Shown piece after piece: positions 1 to 12,051 of a DNA stretch of 64,000 bases (positions within the stretch are counted from its first letter, which is position 1; every line of letters begins with the position of its first letter). The notes beneath the pieces were generated by a model, which did no database searches, was not told where the DNA came from, and was given only the letters and a program-made list of their open reading frames with translations. Where the stretch lies: NCBI GenBank assembly GCA_002077065.1, contig NAJO01000012.1, positions 186,001 through 250,000 on the forward strand, in the 5' to 3' direction. The position numbers and the translations under genes are program-made. Source of the DNA: Cryoendolithus antarcticus. Taxonomy: Eukaryota; Ascomycota; Dothideomycetes; Cladosporiales; Cladosporiaceae.

Positions 1-1809
1 TACAGAGGTGAAAGCCTGAGCCGTGAGCAGCGTCTGACCCTTCCAGAATGCGACGCCGACGTAGGCAGCGAATGTGACGGCTGGTGCGATGTTGATGGGT
101 GTGAGCGCTGGTAACAGGATCAGCCATCATCATACATTTGGCTTAGTAGTGTGGTCTTACAGAGGAGTAGCATCCCCACGAGCAACTTGCGGAATGCCTT
201 CGATGTCTCGATCTCCGCCGTACGAAGGTCGCGGATGGTGTTGGCGAGCACGCCAGTGAGACCTTGCATCTTTACAGCCTTGATGTCATCTAGGAAGGCC
301 GATGTGACGCGAAGTCGTGCTTGGATCCTCTCAATCCAGCGACCTTGAGCCGTGTTCATCGCTGCAGCGATCTGGGAGGTGATCGCGATGAATACTGCAG
401 ACACAGTCAGCGTCTCATCTGTAAGCCATATAGCCGGCGAGCTTACTGCTGACGACGATAATGGGCGCAATGCATGCGAGACCCAATTGTCGCGCAAGAA
501 GCCACGTCGCGATGCCGATATCTATCAGTGAACCCCAGAGATCGTGAACGAACGTAAGACTTCGCGATATGCGCTCGACATCGGTACTCATAAGCGCAAT
601 CGCTGTGATCTCACCATTCTCGGCAGTAGTGGTAGCAAGTGCTCTTTCGTAGATCAAGCCGATCAGACCACCCCGGAGACGTGTAGTGAAGCGCGTGCTT
701 TGGTAGAGGAAAGCCGAGTGAGAGACCTGGACGGCGACGTGTCAGCACTCGGTGCGCCGTACAGTGGGTACAGCGTTAAGATCGTACCGCTAGTCCAAGA
801 TAGCAGAGCGCCCAAGCACCTATCAGTGCTCGACCGTACGTCTTATCAGACTGCGGCACACTGATGTAGTTCACGGTAGTCGTAATGAGCGACGGCTGCA
901 GGAAAGTAAATGCAGTCAACGCGAGGCGTGGGAATACACCAGACAGTAATGACCATCCAAAAGCCGCCCAGAGAGCACGCAGCAGCCGGTTCTGGTCCTT
1001 ATGAGTGTATGACCTCCAATGTTTCATCAGCTCACAGCTCAGTCGTGGAGCCCGTAGCTTGACATCCAGCACAGGGAGGTCCGGGATGCTCAGGACCTCG
1101 GAGTAACCCGTAAAGAACGTATGGGTGAGCCACAGGAAGACTGTACGATTCCAGAGGCCGCTGTAGGACTCGGTGGCTTCCTTGCGCTCGTTGATGCTAC
1201 GGGTCGAGGCGTTCTTGGTAGACTCAAGCACTAGGGCCAGGACGCTAAAGGTGAAGGCGACGATGTATGAGACGGCGGTCTGGCTCGCTGGCGTGGTCAT
1301 CCATAGCGTCCGCACTCTGACGATGCCAAGGGTGCTCGTGATCGTGAGATAGATAGCCAGTAGGTTCGATGGTCGGAGCGAGCGCTGATGTTGGAGCACG
1401 GATAAGACTCCAGCGGCGATCGCGGCGAAAAGTGCCAGGACATCAACAGCGACAGACGCTCGGGTCTGGTACCGCGTGCTCTTTGTCCTGTAGATGAGGA
1501 ATGCGAGCTGTGCCGTGATTACAGCAGACCATGCGGCCTACAAAAAGGTCACACTAAGCTCTCTGCCATATGATCGGAGCATGAAGCTGGAAACCTTACC
1601 ATCTTGTCTGCTAAACGCCATGATCTCGACGCCGCAGCTTTCGGTCGTCGTGTCAACGCAGTGCCATTGACCAGTGCGCAGCAGAGAAAGACCGCAGCCG
1701 GCACAATGCCAAACACCACATCCTCGAACTCTAGAGTGAAGTCGAATGCTCGACACGCCGTAGCCACACGAGGACCTAAAGACCTGTCTGCTCGTGCTGG
1801 ACAAGCCAT
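1..1809 (-). CDS. ABC multidrug transporter, subfamily C (partial, 3' end off window)
   Basis: N-terminal 527 residues of a full-size ABC-C (MRP-type) exporter, a family usually near 1450 aa; both nucleotide-binding domains lie beyond the left edge. Exons on the minus strand are 1809-1600, 1537-788, 726-447, 394-161 and 107-1. Introns of 62, 61, 52 and 53 bp have GT-AG ends and keep frame. The first exon carries the fungal ABC-C opening (GPRVATACRAFDFTLEFED) and starts the TMD0 helices. Exon 3 has the TMD1 entry motif TRLRGGLIGLIYERAL, and exon 4 has RLRVTSAFLDDIKAVKMQGL, the usual coupling region. I chose ATG 1809 because it lies just before the family N-terminus; an upstream in-frame GTG at 1848 is not a plausible start. 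Such pumps export conjugates, toxins or metabolites across plasma or vacuolar membranes; the substrate cannot be told from this part. Confidence 0.88.
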
Positions 1810-2729
1810 CTCAAGATATCCTACCTTACTCACAGCATCGCAAAGCACTCAGACTGAGGAATCGCTGCTCTTCTTACATCTCAGCCCACGCGCCGATCAC
1901 GCGCGGCGACACCGAAGCGTGCTACGACAGCTGCACGCGTTGCCATCAAGTTGCCTGATCTACAGCAGCCAAGCTACCAATGGCATGACCAACAATGTTG
2001 AAAGATACGTCGAAGCGAGACGCAGAAGGTCGGATGCGGTAAAGGGTAGTAAGGCTTCGAGACAACGTCTCCCATCTCGGACTCCGAGACTCCGAGACGA
2101 ACGCCGTGCTGGAGTCGCAACAGAGGTACGGCTGGGAGACACCTGAATGATGCAGCGTCGGACATGGGTCCGTCGACCACGGCGGAGTGGTTTGGAGATA
2201 AGCACTTCATGCCCAACAGGGTAAGCTCTGCGCGCCAACTCCGCCCCCATCACGGACAGCTCATGCAATGCTCGCAACACAACAACCACCACTGTGTAGC
2301 AGCGCAGACCGTCTTGACGAGAACGTCCAGCTATTACTGCGAGTCGACAGCACGACAGCTAGACAGCTTCGCAAAAATGGGTCTTTCGTCAATATAAATA
2401 TTCATACACACCTCCCCCTCCACTCTCATCTCTCGATCTAACCGCAAAGGCATCAACACTATACTATACGCAATGTACCGCGTCCGCCACCATTCATAAG
2501 CAGGCGTAAGCGTTCAGCACCGCCAAAGCATCCCAGTATCACCTCGCTCAGAAGTCGCAAGTAGGAATCCTCCCAACCCATTACGCCAGTATATCCAAAG
2601 TCGCCCTCATCTGAACGTCCGCAGACGTCGCAGAAAGGGCACATGCACCAAACGCCCCCGGCTGATTCAACTCTCGCCAAGCAACTTCCCACGCCCGTCA
2701 ACGCAACGGCGTCCAGGGATGATTAAATC
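1810..2729. other. Intergenic region upstream of the ABC-C transporter
   Basis: About 920 bp between the 5' end of the ABC-C gene and the 3' end of the LIM-binding gene, both on the minus strand. It should hold the ABC-C promoter and the 3' UTR of the other gene. The open frames here (the longest is on the plus strand, 1604-2146) overlap the ABC-C first exon or resemble no protein I know. No RNA gene is recognisable. Confidence 0.5.
2393..2400 (+). promoter_or_regulatory. TATA-box-like element without an obvious gene
   Basis: TATAAATA, followed by a pyrimidine-rich tract (ctccccctccactctcatc), resembles a fungal core promoter facing right. The first downstream ATG, at 2473, opens only an 8-codon frame. 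If active it would drive a non-coding transcript running antisense into the 3' end of the LIM-binding gene. It could equally be chance. Confidence 0.25.
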
Positions 2730-5110
2730 CTAACTCGGCTTGCCCTTCTTGCCCATCCTTGGGCTAGGCTTGACCTTCCCCTCCCCACCGCCACCATCCC
2801 CCTCCTCCATCTTAACCTGACTCCTCCTCCGCTTATTACTGACCATCGGACTCGTATTAGCACTCGCAGCACTACTATTAGTCCCCTGCTGACTATGCTG
2901 CGGCAGCATAGGCGGCGCAGCCATAGCACCACTATTCGGACTCGACATGTTCGCCGGCTGCAGACCGAGCGGGAGGTTGAGAGTCTGACCCATGTGCGGG
3001 GAGGAGGTGACGCCGTTGGGAAGCGGCATGTGGTTTAGAGCTGGGGAGGAGCCGAAACCGGACGGTGGCGGTTGTCGCATCTGCGGTGTGCCGGCTTGGA
3101 GGCCGTTGGGCATGAGATGGGGAGGGAGCTGCTGTTGCTGCTGCGGGGGAAGGGGCTCGGAGTCGTATTTGGTGTTCAATTGGTCTAGGGCTGAGGCGGC
3201 GGGGAGGCGGTGCTCGGCGGCGAAGATGACGAGTTCTTGCATCATGTTCATTGTTTCGGAGATCTGGGACGGTCGTCAGTATTGTCCGGTAGGAGGGTCT
3301 ATACCAGGTGGGTGAAAGTAGTGGCGTTGCGTACCTCGAGGAACTGCAGCATGCGCACGCTCATGCCGCTTTGACTTTTCGGAGCTTTGGGGAAACTCTC
3401 GATCGTCAGACCTTCGCCTTGCTGCTGCTGTTGCAGCTTCTGCTGCGCTTTGGGAAGCTTGTTCTTAGTCATCTTCGGGCTCTTCTGATTTGACATCGTT
3501 GGACTGAGATTCAGCAGCACCTTCTCAACTTCTGTGCGATTCATGTGCTCCTCGCAACGATCCATCTTGAACTCCATGGCCTCGATCTGCGCGGGCTGCG
3601 TTATGCCTGACCCGAACATCACCACAAGCGGTCCGCTGAGGTCTATTCGAGCGCCGTTGGGGTATGATACTGTCAGCGTGGCGTTGCTACAGCTTAGCCG
3701 ACAGCGTCCGGTGCCGTCTTGTAGCTTCACTTCCTTGGCGTTCTCTGTGTGTAAACGTAGGGAGCTGGCACCAGTCTCGAAGTACATCCAGAAGTAGCGT
3801 CCGAGGACTGCACGGGGGATCTCAATCTGCTTGGACGGCTGGTCGTACAGCTGCAATGCTAGCCGTCCATCGTCGGCAAATTGCTGATCAATGAACCGTT
3901 GCCACCGATCCAACTCTCGTCCGTCTTGCTCTCCATCGGTCGCACTAAAGCTGCCGAGCTTATCTGCGAACAACAGCAATCGCAGTATATACTGGCCGCC
4001 TGCAAGATGCTGCTGCGCTTGCTGCACCTGTTGCATCTGTGACTGTTGCGCAGCGGCTGTGGTGCGCTGGGCCTCCATCTGCAACTTTCGCTGCAGCATG
4101 AAGTTCTGTCGTGCCATGTGAGCCTGTGCCATTTGTTGCTGCTGTACTTGCTGCTGCTGTTGAATTTGCTGCTGTTGCTGCGGCGTCATGGCCTGTTGAC
4201 CTTGCTGTGCGTTGGCCTGCGGAGGCGTGGGCTGGTGTTGTTGCGGTTGCTGATTGTGCTGAGGCGGGCCTTGCTGTTGCTGCATTTGCTGCTGCTGACC
4301 CTGTTCGTTGGGATTTGCCATCCGTGATTGCGGTCTCATCTGACCCGGATGCACAGGCTGACCCTGCGGACCGGGCTGTCCAGGCTGAGCCTGCGGGTGT
4401 GGTCCTGATTGTTGACTTTGGTTACTGTGCTGCGAATTCACGTGTTGCATCGCTTGCTGTTGCGCCAGTAATTGGCTCTGCTGAGCTTGCGTTTGATGTG
4501 CTCGCAACGTTGCCGCCATCTGTTGCTGTCTCAAATGATCTGGTAATTGTATCGTACCGGGTGGCTGCTGCTGTTGCTGTTGGGCTGCAGCATTGTTCAG
4601 GAAGGCAGCCTGATTTGAAAAAAGACTACTCATCTGCGCGGGATTCAAGCTCTGTAGCTGCTGCTGGGTCATGCCGAGCTGTTGCGCTCGCTGCTGCATC
4701 ATTGCGTTTCGCTGTTGCAGCTGCTGCATGACTTGAGGATTGTTCTGCAACATCTGCTGCTGATGTTGTTGCTGCTGCTGCATCATGAACTGCTGCTGTG
4801 CCATGCTCGCTTGCATGTTCCCCTGCGGCCCAGCCATGTTCTGTCCTGGCATCGCCATGCCAGCGCCCGGGTGCTGTCCGCCCATGCCCGCGACAGCCAT
4901 GCCGTTCGCACCCGGCATGCCTCCCACCGCTCCTGGCTGCATGCCTATCATCGCGCTTGCTTGACTGACTTGTGGGGGGCCTGACATGCCTGGGTGCATC
5001 TGCATCTGCGGACCCATGTGCTGATTCGGTCCTGGCGCCATAGCGGGATGTCCATGAGGGAATCCAGGTTGCATGTTCATACCTGGTGGATACTGAGCCA
5101 TGGCCGTCAT
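2730..5110 (-). CDS. SEUSS-like LIM-domain-binding transcriptional co-regulator
   Basis: 769 aa in two exons (5110-3335 and 3263-2730) with one 71-bp phase-0 intron. Residues 1 to ~370 are rich in Met, Gly, Pro and above all Gln, with many short poly-Q runs. From about residue 373 comes the conserved LIM-binding/SEUSS-type domain, opening ILRLLLFADKLGSF and containing FWMYFETGASSLRL and MEFKMDRCEEHMNR. It ends near the intron, at LQFLE|ISETMNMMQELV. The tail is low complexity with basic patches (SNKRRRSQVK). Relatives such as Aspergillus PtaB, Candida Mfg1 and fission-yeast Adn1 act in the nucleus with Flo8/LIM-type partners to control adhesion, filamentation and conidiation. The family is clear; the exact orthologue is inferred. 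The ATG at 5110 gives MTAMAQYPPG; a second ATG lies three codons on. Confidence 0.88.
3970..4800 (-). repeat. Imperfect CAG/CAA poly-glutamine coding tracts
   Basis: Many clustered CTG/TTG triplets on the plus strand (CAG/CAA on the coding strand) encode poly-Q stretches of 3-7 residues separated by Met, Ala, His and Pro. They lie inside the N-terminal half of the LIM-binding gene. Such triplet tracts vary in length between strains, so this is a likely polymorphic site. Confidence 0.7.
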
Positions 5111-6854
5111 CGTGGGTTCGACACTCGCTCGTATAGGCTGCTCGGGGTCGGCACACTACTCTGCGAATGTCTTGCCGCCTCTAGTTGCCGCCGAATCTGC
5201 GCGCGGGGACCCTGGCGTAGTCGCGCGATACATAGAGCGAAATATCACGGCGAATCGTTCGCGCCGCTTACGTGGGGTGAAGCCCAGTCAGTGAGGTTGG
5301 TGTGGTTACGGTCCCGCGACCCACATTGACCGTATCGCCTTATGTCATGTGCAGACCGACCGCGTGGTCTCGTAAGGTACGATTCAGCGCGCACAACAGG
5401 GCGCAGAGCGTGTTCCTGCGTGGGCTCGGTACTCGACGATATGCGAGGTGAGGGATGCTCGTCAAGTGCCGAGCGTTGTGCTGACTGATACAGGATGACT
5501 CGGATCGTTGTCGCGAGGCTTTGGGTCGAGCAATGTCGTTATCGCGGGGTGCTCCTGACAGCGGCGGAGAGGTAGTGGGCCGCGTTTGGTGGTGGTGAGC
5601 GACAGCGACGTCGAGGGCGGGCGCGGTGGAGTGTGCGCTCAGACAACGCCGCTTGTACCTAATTGAGTTTGGGCGTCACTTGGCAGCGGCCCGCGGCCGT
5701 CGGCATCTCGGAGAAGAACTACAAATACCCAAATCTCAAATCTCGACTTTCTTCACGACACCATCAACACTCGCGCCTGCACTGCCCGCACCACCACCAA
5801 TCTGTGAGGGTGCAGTCTGGTCGGCGCGAGTCCCGGCAACACTGGTAAGTCTCCTCACTCGATTCCTTCCCTTCACCATCACCGAACGATGACAACACAA
5901 CAAACATGTCTTCTTTTCCCAGCCGAATCGCCCATGAGGAAACCAGCCTTTCCGTTTGCCTCTCGCAGGGCGGACGTATACTAGCCAGTAACTTTTGTCT
6001 GACACCTGCACACTCACAAACAACTGTATCGCCAGCACCGCGACCTCCAGCTAACATCTGGACAGACCACAGGGACTTCAATCACCGCTCTTGTGTCCCC
6101 GAGGAACATGGATTGCCGGCTGCTCATCACCGCAGAGGTATGCATACCCTCTTCCCCTGATTATCACCCCCTCAGCGCATCTCTTTTCACCTCTCATCTT
6201 GATGAGGTCGAGGGAGCTCTGCCTTGCTGGATGATGAAACCCACACCACATTCGCAGTTTTCATGCTAGCCCTCGCCAAGAACCTACTTAGAGTGGCATA
6301 CTGAGCACGCAATCTTCCTTGGATGTCTGACCCAGCTACACATCACCTGCACTTCCATTCAAATCTATACGAGGGCAGTCACTGACTTGAGTGAAAGACT
6401 TAGCTTCGCGGCCGTTGAAGCAGGGTGGGGAAACGTCGATGCAGTTCCATTCGACTTCAAGTAGACATGTACATAGTAAATGCAATTCTACCCTCAGATT
6501 TGATCTACTTACCTATGACATTCCATCTCCGCTGTGTCACATCACGACAGTAAATGAATGCGCTGTCACTGAAGCTGCTGCATGTACGTGGATCTCTGCG
6601 CAAGCGAGACAGGCTTGGCAGCGGCTCTACAGATGGTTGACGTCGGTGAACCTTGAAGCTCGGACGGCGTAGCTCCAATGTCAAAGACGCTGCCATTGAT
6701 AGCTCCAACATCGTTCGTCTTGACTGCTGTGTTACCCCCATATCCCGTCATTCACCGCGCCATATAGGTCGAGCTCCTCATCCACACATCAGGCACCGCG
6801 CAGTCAGCGCGAGGACAGTGCCAACCTCCAGGCAGGCAGAAGCAATCTATCAAG
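5111..6854. other. Divergent intergenic region between the LIM-binding gene and V-ATPase B gene
   Basis: About 1.74 kb separating two divergently transcribed genes, so it should hold both promoters and 5' UTRs. A pyrimidine-rich stretch with a good donor (gtaagtctcctc at 5849) could be a spliced 5' leader of the V-ATPase gene. Several open frames under 110 codons overlap one another in different frames and none resembles a known protein. Confidence 0.5.
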
Positions 6855-8661
6855 ATGGCAAAGGACTCATTGGACCCGCGGATGATGTCCGTGACGCCTC
6901 GTATACGATACAACACTGTGGGAGGTGTGAATGGGCCGCTGGTCATCTTGGAGAATGTATGCTGGACAGCCGTAACACTGAAGAGGAACCAGGAAGCTGA
7001 GACATTGGACAGGTCAAATTCCCTCGTTTCAACGAGATCGTCACGATCACGCTACCCGATGGCACGGAGCGAAGTGGACAGGTGCTTGAGGCGAGAGGTA
7101 TGGTATACTGAGCTGCGAGAGGTGAAAGAGATGCTAAGGCAATACAGGAAATCGCGCAGTCGTGCAAGTCTTCGAGGGCACCACTGGCATTGACGTCAAG
7201 AGGGTCAGCAAGTCACAGAGCAATCCTACGGCCACAGACTAATCAATACCTTAGACCAAAGTCGAGTTCACCGGCCACAACCTCAAACTCGGCGTTAGCG
7301 AAGACATGCTCGGCCGCATCTTCGACGGCTCCGGCCGCGCTATCGACAAAGGCCCCAAAGTCCTCGCCGAAGACTACCTCGACATCAATGGCTCGCCCAT
7401 CAACCCTTACTCCCGCGTCTACCCCGAGGAGATGATCAAGACCGGTATCAGCGCCATCGACTCCATGAACTCAATCGCCCGTGGGCAGAAGATCCCGATC
7501 TTCTCGTCTGCTGGTCTTCCGCATAACGAGATTGCGGCGCAGATTTGTCGTCAGGCTGGTTTGGTCAAGCCGACGAAGGGTGTGCATGATGATCACGATG
7601 ATAACTTCTCGATTGTGTTTGGTGCTATGGGTGTGAACTTGGAGACTAGTCGGTTCTTTACCAAAGACTTTGAGGAGAATGGTTCGATGGAACGTGTTAC
7701 GCTGTTCTTGAATTTGGCGAACGACCCGACGTATGATTTTGTCATTTTGGGAAATGTGCTCAGCATACTGACAATCCTCTTAGCATCGAGCGCATCATCA
7801 CCCCTCGTCTCGCCTTGACCACCGCCGAATACTACGCCTACCAACTCGAGAAGCATGTCCTGGTTATTCTCACCGATCTGTCCTCCTACTGCGATGCTCT
7901 ACGTGAGGTATCCGCTGCAAGAGAAGAGGTCCCCGGTCGCCGCGGCTACCCAGGTTATATGTACACTGATTTGTCCACAATCTACGAGCGCGCTGGACGA
8001 GTGCAAGGCCGCAACGGCTCCATCACGCAAATTCCCATCTTGACTATGCCGAACGAGGGTACGCAATCTTGCTCCCAAAACACACCTTCCAGCCACTAAC
8101 ACCTCATGTCCAGATATCACCCACCCCATCCCCGATCTCACAGGCTACATCACCGAAGGCCAAATCTTCGTCGACCGCGCCCTCCACAACAAGGGCATCT
8201 ACCCACCCATCAACGTCCTCCCCTCCCTCTCCCGCCTCATGAAGTCCGCCATAGGCGAAGGCCACACGCGCAAAGACCACTCCGACGTGTCCAACCAGCT
8301 CTACGCCAAATACGCCATTGGTCGTGACGCCGCCTCCATGAAGGCTGTCGTCGGCGAGGAAGCTCTCAGCTCAGAGGACAAGCTGTCATTGGAGTTCCTG
8401 GAGAAGTTCGAGAAGACTTATATTGCACAAGGGGCTTATGAGAACCGCGGCGTTGTTGATGGGCTGGATTTGGCGTGGGAGCTGCTGAGGATTTATCCTA
8501 AGGAGTTGTTGAATCGGATTCCGAAGAAGGTGCTGGATGAGTTTTATGGGAGGGAGAAGAAGGAAAAGAAGGATGATAAGGATACGAATGATGGGGAGGC
8601 GAATGGGGTGAATGGGGAGGAGAACGGGGAGGAGAACGGGGAGGAGGAGAGCTTGATCTAG
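6855..8661 (+). CDS. vma2: V-type H+-ATPase catalytic-sector subunit B
   Basis: 513 aa in six exons: 6855-6956, 7013-7097, 7148-7203, 7255-7730, 7784-8058 and 8114-8661. The introns are 50-56 bp. This is the non-catalytic regulatory B subunit of the peripheral V1 sector, which alternates with subunit A and drives proton pumping into vacuoles and other acidic organelles. Diagnostic stretches are [17 protein letters not shown] (N-terminal beta barrel), [20 protein letters not shown] with [14 protein letters not shown] (nucleotide-binding fold), and [20 protein letters not shown]. Length matches the usual ~510 aa. The C-terminal tail after EFYGREKK is an acidic/Asn-rich extension ([13 protein letters not shown]). 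ATG 6855 precedes the conserved N-terminus by about 18 residues; no better start is near. The many small exons near the 5' end are typical of this gene in filamentous fungi. Confidence 0.96.
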
Positions 8662-9303
8662 GGATGCGGCTGAAGGGCGAGTAGGGAGAAGGAGGATGGC
8701 AGAGAGGAGTGGTTTGTAGATAGTGGGCTGTTTTACTTTGTAGAGTGAGCGAGCATACTGGCGTTCTGGCAAGTCTCCTTCCATGGCCCGCACTTCTCAC
8801 CCTGTGCCGAAGCAATCTGCTCCTCGCCTACTCCTTGGCTCCCTTGATCTTGAGCTCTCCCTCGTCATTGATCATAAGTTGCAACCTCCCTAGGGCCTTG
8901 ATGCCGATCCGATTCGCATCCTCAGATGCGCGGCTCCAACTGCTCCTCCCAGTCCTTGGTGCCTCCACGCCAGTCGCGCCGCTCGTGCTCAGCTTCAAAC
9001 TTGTTGTGATGTGTGTGGTATCAGCTACCATACGGGTGGTGGTCGTCGTGAGATGTTTATGTGAACGTCTGCACTGGGAAGTCAGGTGACATGGACTGGT
9101 AGCTTCGTCCTCTCTCGCCTGGAGCGTATGCGGTCCAGGCGGCGATACTATGGGTTGGGTCTCCTATCGGAGTATTTTCAAGTGGAGACCAGCCCTCGTA
9201 GTCGCTTCCATCATAGCAGCCTGTGGCAATATCGCCTGAGTGTCGTGCGTCGCAGTCGCCACCTCCCACACAGTCCGCCGTGAGGTCACTTTCGCCGTCT
9301 TCG
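8662..9303. other. Intergenic region, no gene seen
   Basis: About 640 bp lies between the stop of the V-ATPase gene and the stop of the decayed gene on the other strand (convergent 3' ends). Only short unmatched open frames are present. Confidence 0.5.
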
Positions 9304-10281
9304 CTATGCGGTATTGGTTGGGCCTTCGTCTAACTGGATTGTGTAGTCTTCCGACTCTGAATATTGTCGACAACTGATGCAGCGACAGTCGGAGTTGTTA
9401 TGGCAGTCGTCGGGAATGGGGGGCTTCGATTCGTTGTAGGCGATATTGCTCCAATCGATGGCTTCATCATCGGGCCAGAAGTCTCCTGAATCACCAGATC
9501 TGAAGCCGTGCTGGCTGGGATGAGTGTCAATGCTATCTCGAATCAGTATCTTCCGTGGACCTTATTGTATGTTGAGAAGACTTACTCTTCGATGAGACGA
9601 TTCAGCTCATTGTAACCCCCGGAAAGCTTATGGACGGCTACACGTTGAGACATGACATGCCCACGCTGTAGCACTAACGTGATCTGCCCAGGAGCTTGGA
9701 TCATGGCGAACGCCGTGAGCATATCGTGGACGGCCTGCGTCAGAATGAATTTGTGATCGAACCGAGTGGTGACCATTTTCATTCCCGCAAGCCAGCGACT
9801 CGCACGCAGCAAGTCCAGGACGGTCAAAGCGGCCATTCGGGAGTCCTCGGAGGACGGGCTGACGCTCACGTTGATGACTACGCGGCGCATCTGCTGCAGC
9901 GTCGGAATTGTGTGCGGTCTGCCGAAGAAGCGAGGGAGCATGGGATTCTCGACCCCGTCGCTACAGCGGAAGCGGAAGGTACTGCAGTCGAGGTACACAG
10001 GCTTCGCTTCGTTGTGTACTTGGCGCCAATGAGGAGTGCTAGGGAGTGAGGTAAGTCGCAGCAGGTGTCCCGCCTGAGGTCGCGGGGCGTGACAACGAAG
10101 CAGTGTTGGTGGATTGGGAAGGCGTATTCGTAGATGCGCAGGCTTTGAACGACTTAGTGATGTGTGGAGGAAAGTAATGGATGGGGAGCTTACTCATTTC
10201 TGGTGGGATCTCGAAGAGATAGCCGGGCGCGAGGAGCTGCTGTGGCGGCGGAGGAGCAATGGAGACGGTGAATGGACTCAT
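9304..10281 (-). pseudogene. Decayed 2EXR/F-box-like gene, copy A (frameshifted)
   Basis: Close relative of the intact gene at 23976-24956. Reading from ATG 10281 gives LFEIPPEM, a probable 41-bp intron (10193-10153), then LRIYEYAFPIHQHCF and RRDTCCD, parallel to YEYAIPTHQCCF and RDTCCD in the intact copy. Near 10025-10030 the frame breaks: about four bases are missing relative to the intact copy just before RQVHNEAKPVYLDCSTF. The second frame then runs through RRVVINV and ends YNELNRLIE. A 54-bp intron (9585-9532) joins it to a last exon, 9531-9304, ending DCHNNSDCRCISC plus 22 residues. The second intron falls at the same codon as in the intact copy. No start codon near the second frame would give a full protein. 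An unusual splice that bridges the break is possible, but I found none. Confidence 0.65.
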
Positions 10282-10867
10282 CGATGCGAAACCGAGATGT
10301 ACCACCGATGCACTTCTTGGATAGTAGGAATCGTTTGTGCGAGTAGTCTACAAAGCTGTTGGCGACTCAATGCTCACCGGAGCCAGAAAAAGTGAACGGC
10401 CCGGCAGCAAGCGCAAAGGAAGTGAAGTAGAGTGAATGTTTCGAGTCATGGGGTAGGCCCACCGCGCTCTCTTATTGAACTTTTCGGATCTTGTAGCGTA
10501 CGATGAGTGACCACATGTACGCTGGGAACCGTTGTGTTGTCTACACAGAAGCGAGTCCATACTTGTCTCTGGTAAAAGCTGCTCCAGACCGTCCAAGCTG
10601 TCCGGTCTCATCATGGTCGAACAGTATTCTGTTATCCTCGTCGAGAGCCTTGATTCTATTTCAGGCAGACGCTACGGCCAAGAAGCTGCAAGCCGGCAGC
10701 TTCCTGCAGCGCTTCTGCATACCTCAATCAGTGCTATACTGGCTCTCCCGCTCATTGAAACGAGCATTCTCGGCCATCGCCATCCTGAAAGTCTCAATGT
10801 CGGTCCGGGGTCGGCACTGGAGCTGAGATACCACACTGTGGTCGATCCGTCAGCTCGGTGATCAGTG
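10282..10867. other. Spacer between decayed copies A and B
   Basis: About 590 bp with no gene I can support. It lies upstream of copy A and downstream of copy B, so it may be the old promoter and terminator. Confidence 0.4.
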
Positions 10868-11574
10868 TTAAGCGTACGCATCCCTGGGAATGTATCTGTC
10901 CAATCGTTCAACGAACATGCCCCATGGCAATCGATCGTAGTGCAATGTTAGATCACTATACTCGCCACCTCCTCTCATCTCAGTGGAACATTGACTTATC
11001 CGAAGACTAGCTCTGTCAACCCTAGCGTCGGCGATCAATGCATCTCTGATCGGCCTAAGGTCATTTCTGTACGTGCCTAGCATATTCGTGATATGCACTT
11101 CGAGGTGGCTGAGACGACTAGAGGCGTATCTGTACACATGATTCTGCAAAAGCTTCGAAAGTTCGAGCGGGAGCTGCCCAACACCTGGAACGTGGGGACT
11201 GTAGCAGTCTATTCGAACCAAGATATTGCGCGCATGGTGCAGAAATGGAGGATTCCGCTGCCACCATTCTCTATCTTTCTCATGTCGTTCCGTGCTCATG
11301 CGGAAGCTGATAATTGTTCCAGCAGACGGGCGTCGCTTCGCTGCGAATTTGTTTGCACGTCCCCAGCAAGTTCAAGCATGTGGGAACGTAAGCTCCAGCT
11401 CTGCGCCGAATCAGAGCGTCCCAGACGAAGAATGTGCACTCGATCTCGGGGAAGATCTGTTCGTAGAGGCAGCAGCCTGTACATTATCAGCGCTATGCCA
11501 CCCCGCTCCAGCCGAGTGCTGCTGCAATGCATACGAAGTTCGGGCGGGAGGTCCAGGAGGCGACAATTCGGCAT
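10868..11574 (-). pseudogene. Decayed 2EXR/F-box-like gene, copy B (frameshifted)
   Basis: From ATG 11574 the first exon reads LLDLPPELR, the classic opening of 2EXR/F-box-like fungal proteins. A 58-bp intron (11534-11477) splits that Arg codon as in copies A, C and the intact gene. Exon 2 continues CLYEQIFPEIECTFFVWD to LLGTCKQIRSEATPVCW, then runs into a stop near 11270. The rest of the protein lies in another frame from 11299 to 10868 (143 codons: HHARNILVRIDCY, SSRLSHLEVHITNM), so one frame change near 11310 is needed. A 52-bp GTGCAA...ATCAG splice would restore frame but would remove the conserved TCKQIRSEA motif, so I read this as a broken gene. An automatic predictor may instead call a spliced gene here. 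Confidence 0.55.
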
Positions 11575-12051
11575 GATCGCTTCGCTTGGCCTCCATCGAA
11601 GCCTTGCATGGCGTGTGATCTGGCCGACTAGGATTGTGGGCGATCGTTACGGCGTATTTTCAGTGCTGTGCCACTCTTAAGCGCCTGGCTGTATGATGAC
11701 GCACCGACAGCTCGCGCTTACTTCCGCCGACATCTACAGCGAGCCATGTCTACACACAACCCTCGAAAATCAGTAGCATGCGCAATTGCAGGTGAACTTG
11801 GTGGACGTGTTAGAGGCCGATGCAGCTCTTGGTTTCCCTCGGGGATGTCGCTCAATCCGCTTCCAATTTCGAGTTCGCGGGGACGGCATGTGAGAGAAGC
11901 AATCTCGACGTTGACGCACCGGGTTCGACAGCTCAGTGAGCTCTTGTTGCTCTGGCGATGCCTCCTTCGGACATCCGCTACCATGCTAGGAAGAGCCTAT
12001 TCAACATGATCGAGGCGGTCCAGCTCGACCCATAGTCCACACCCAGTATGT
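11575..12051. other. Spacer between decayed copies B and C
   Basis: About 480 bp with no supported gene; upstream of copy B and downstream of copy C. Confidence 0.4.

Noticed and set aside
2459..2701. 80-codon minus-strand frame just downstream of the LIM-binding gene
   Set aside because: Position fits the 3' UTR; Gly/Leu/Arg composition without features.
4111..4731. 206-codon plus-strand frame rich in Ala and Val
   Set aside because: Antisense shadow of the poly-Q part of the LIM-binding gene (CTG/TTG triplets read in other frames).
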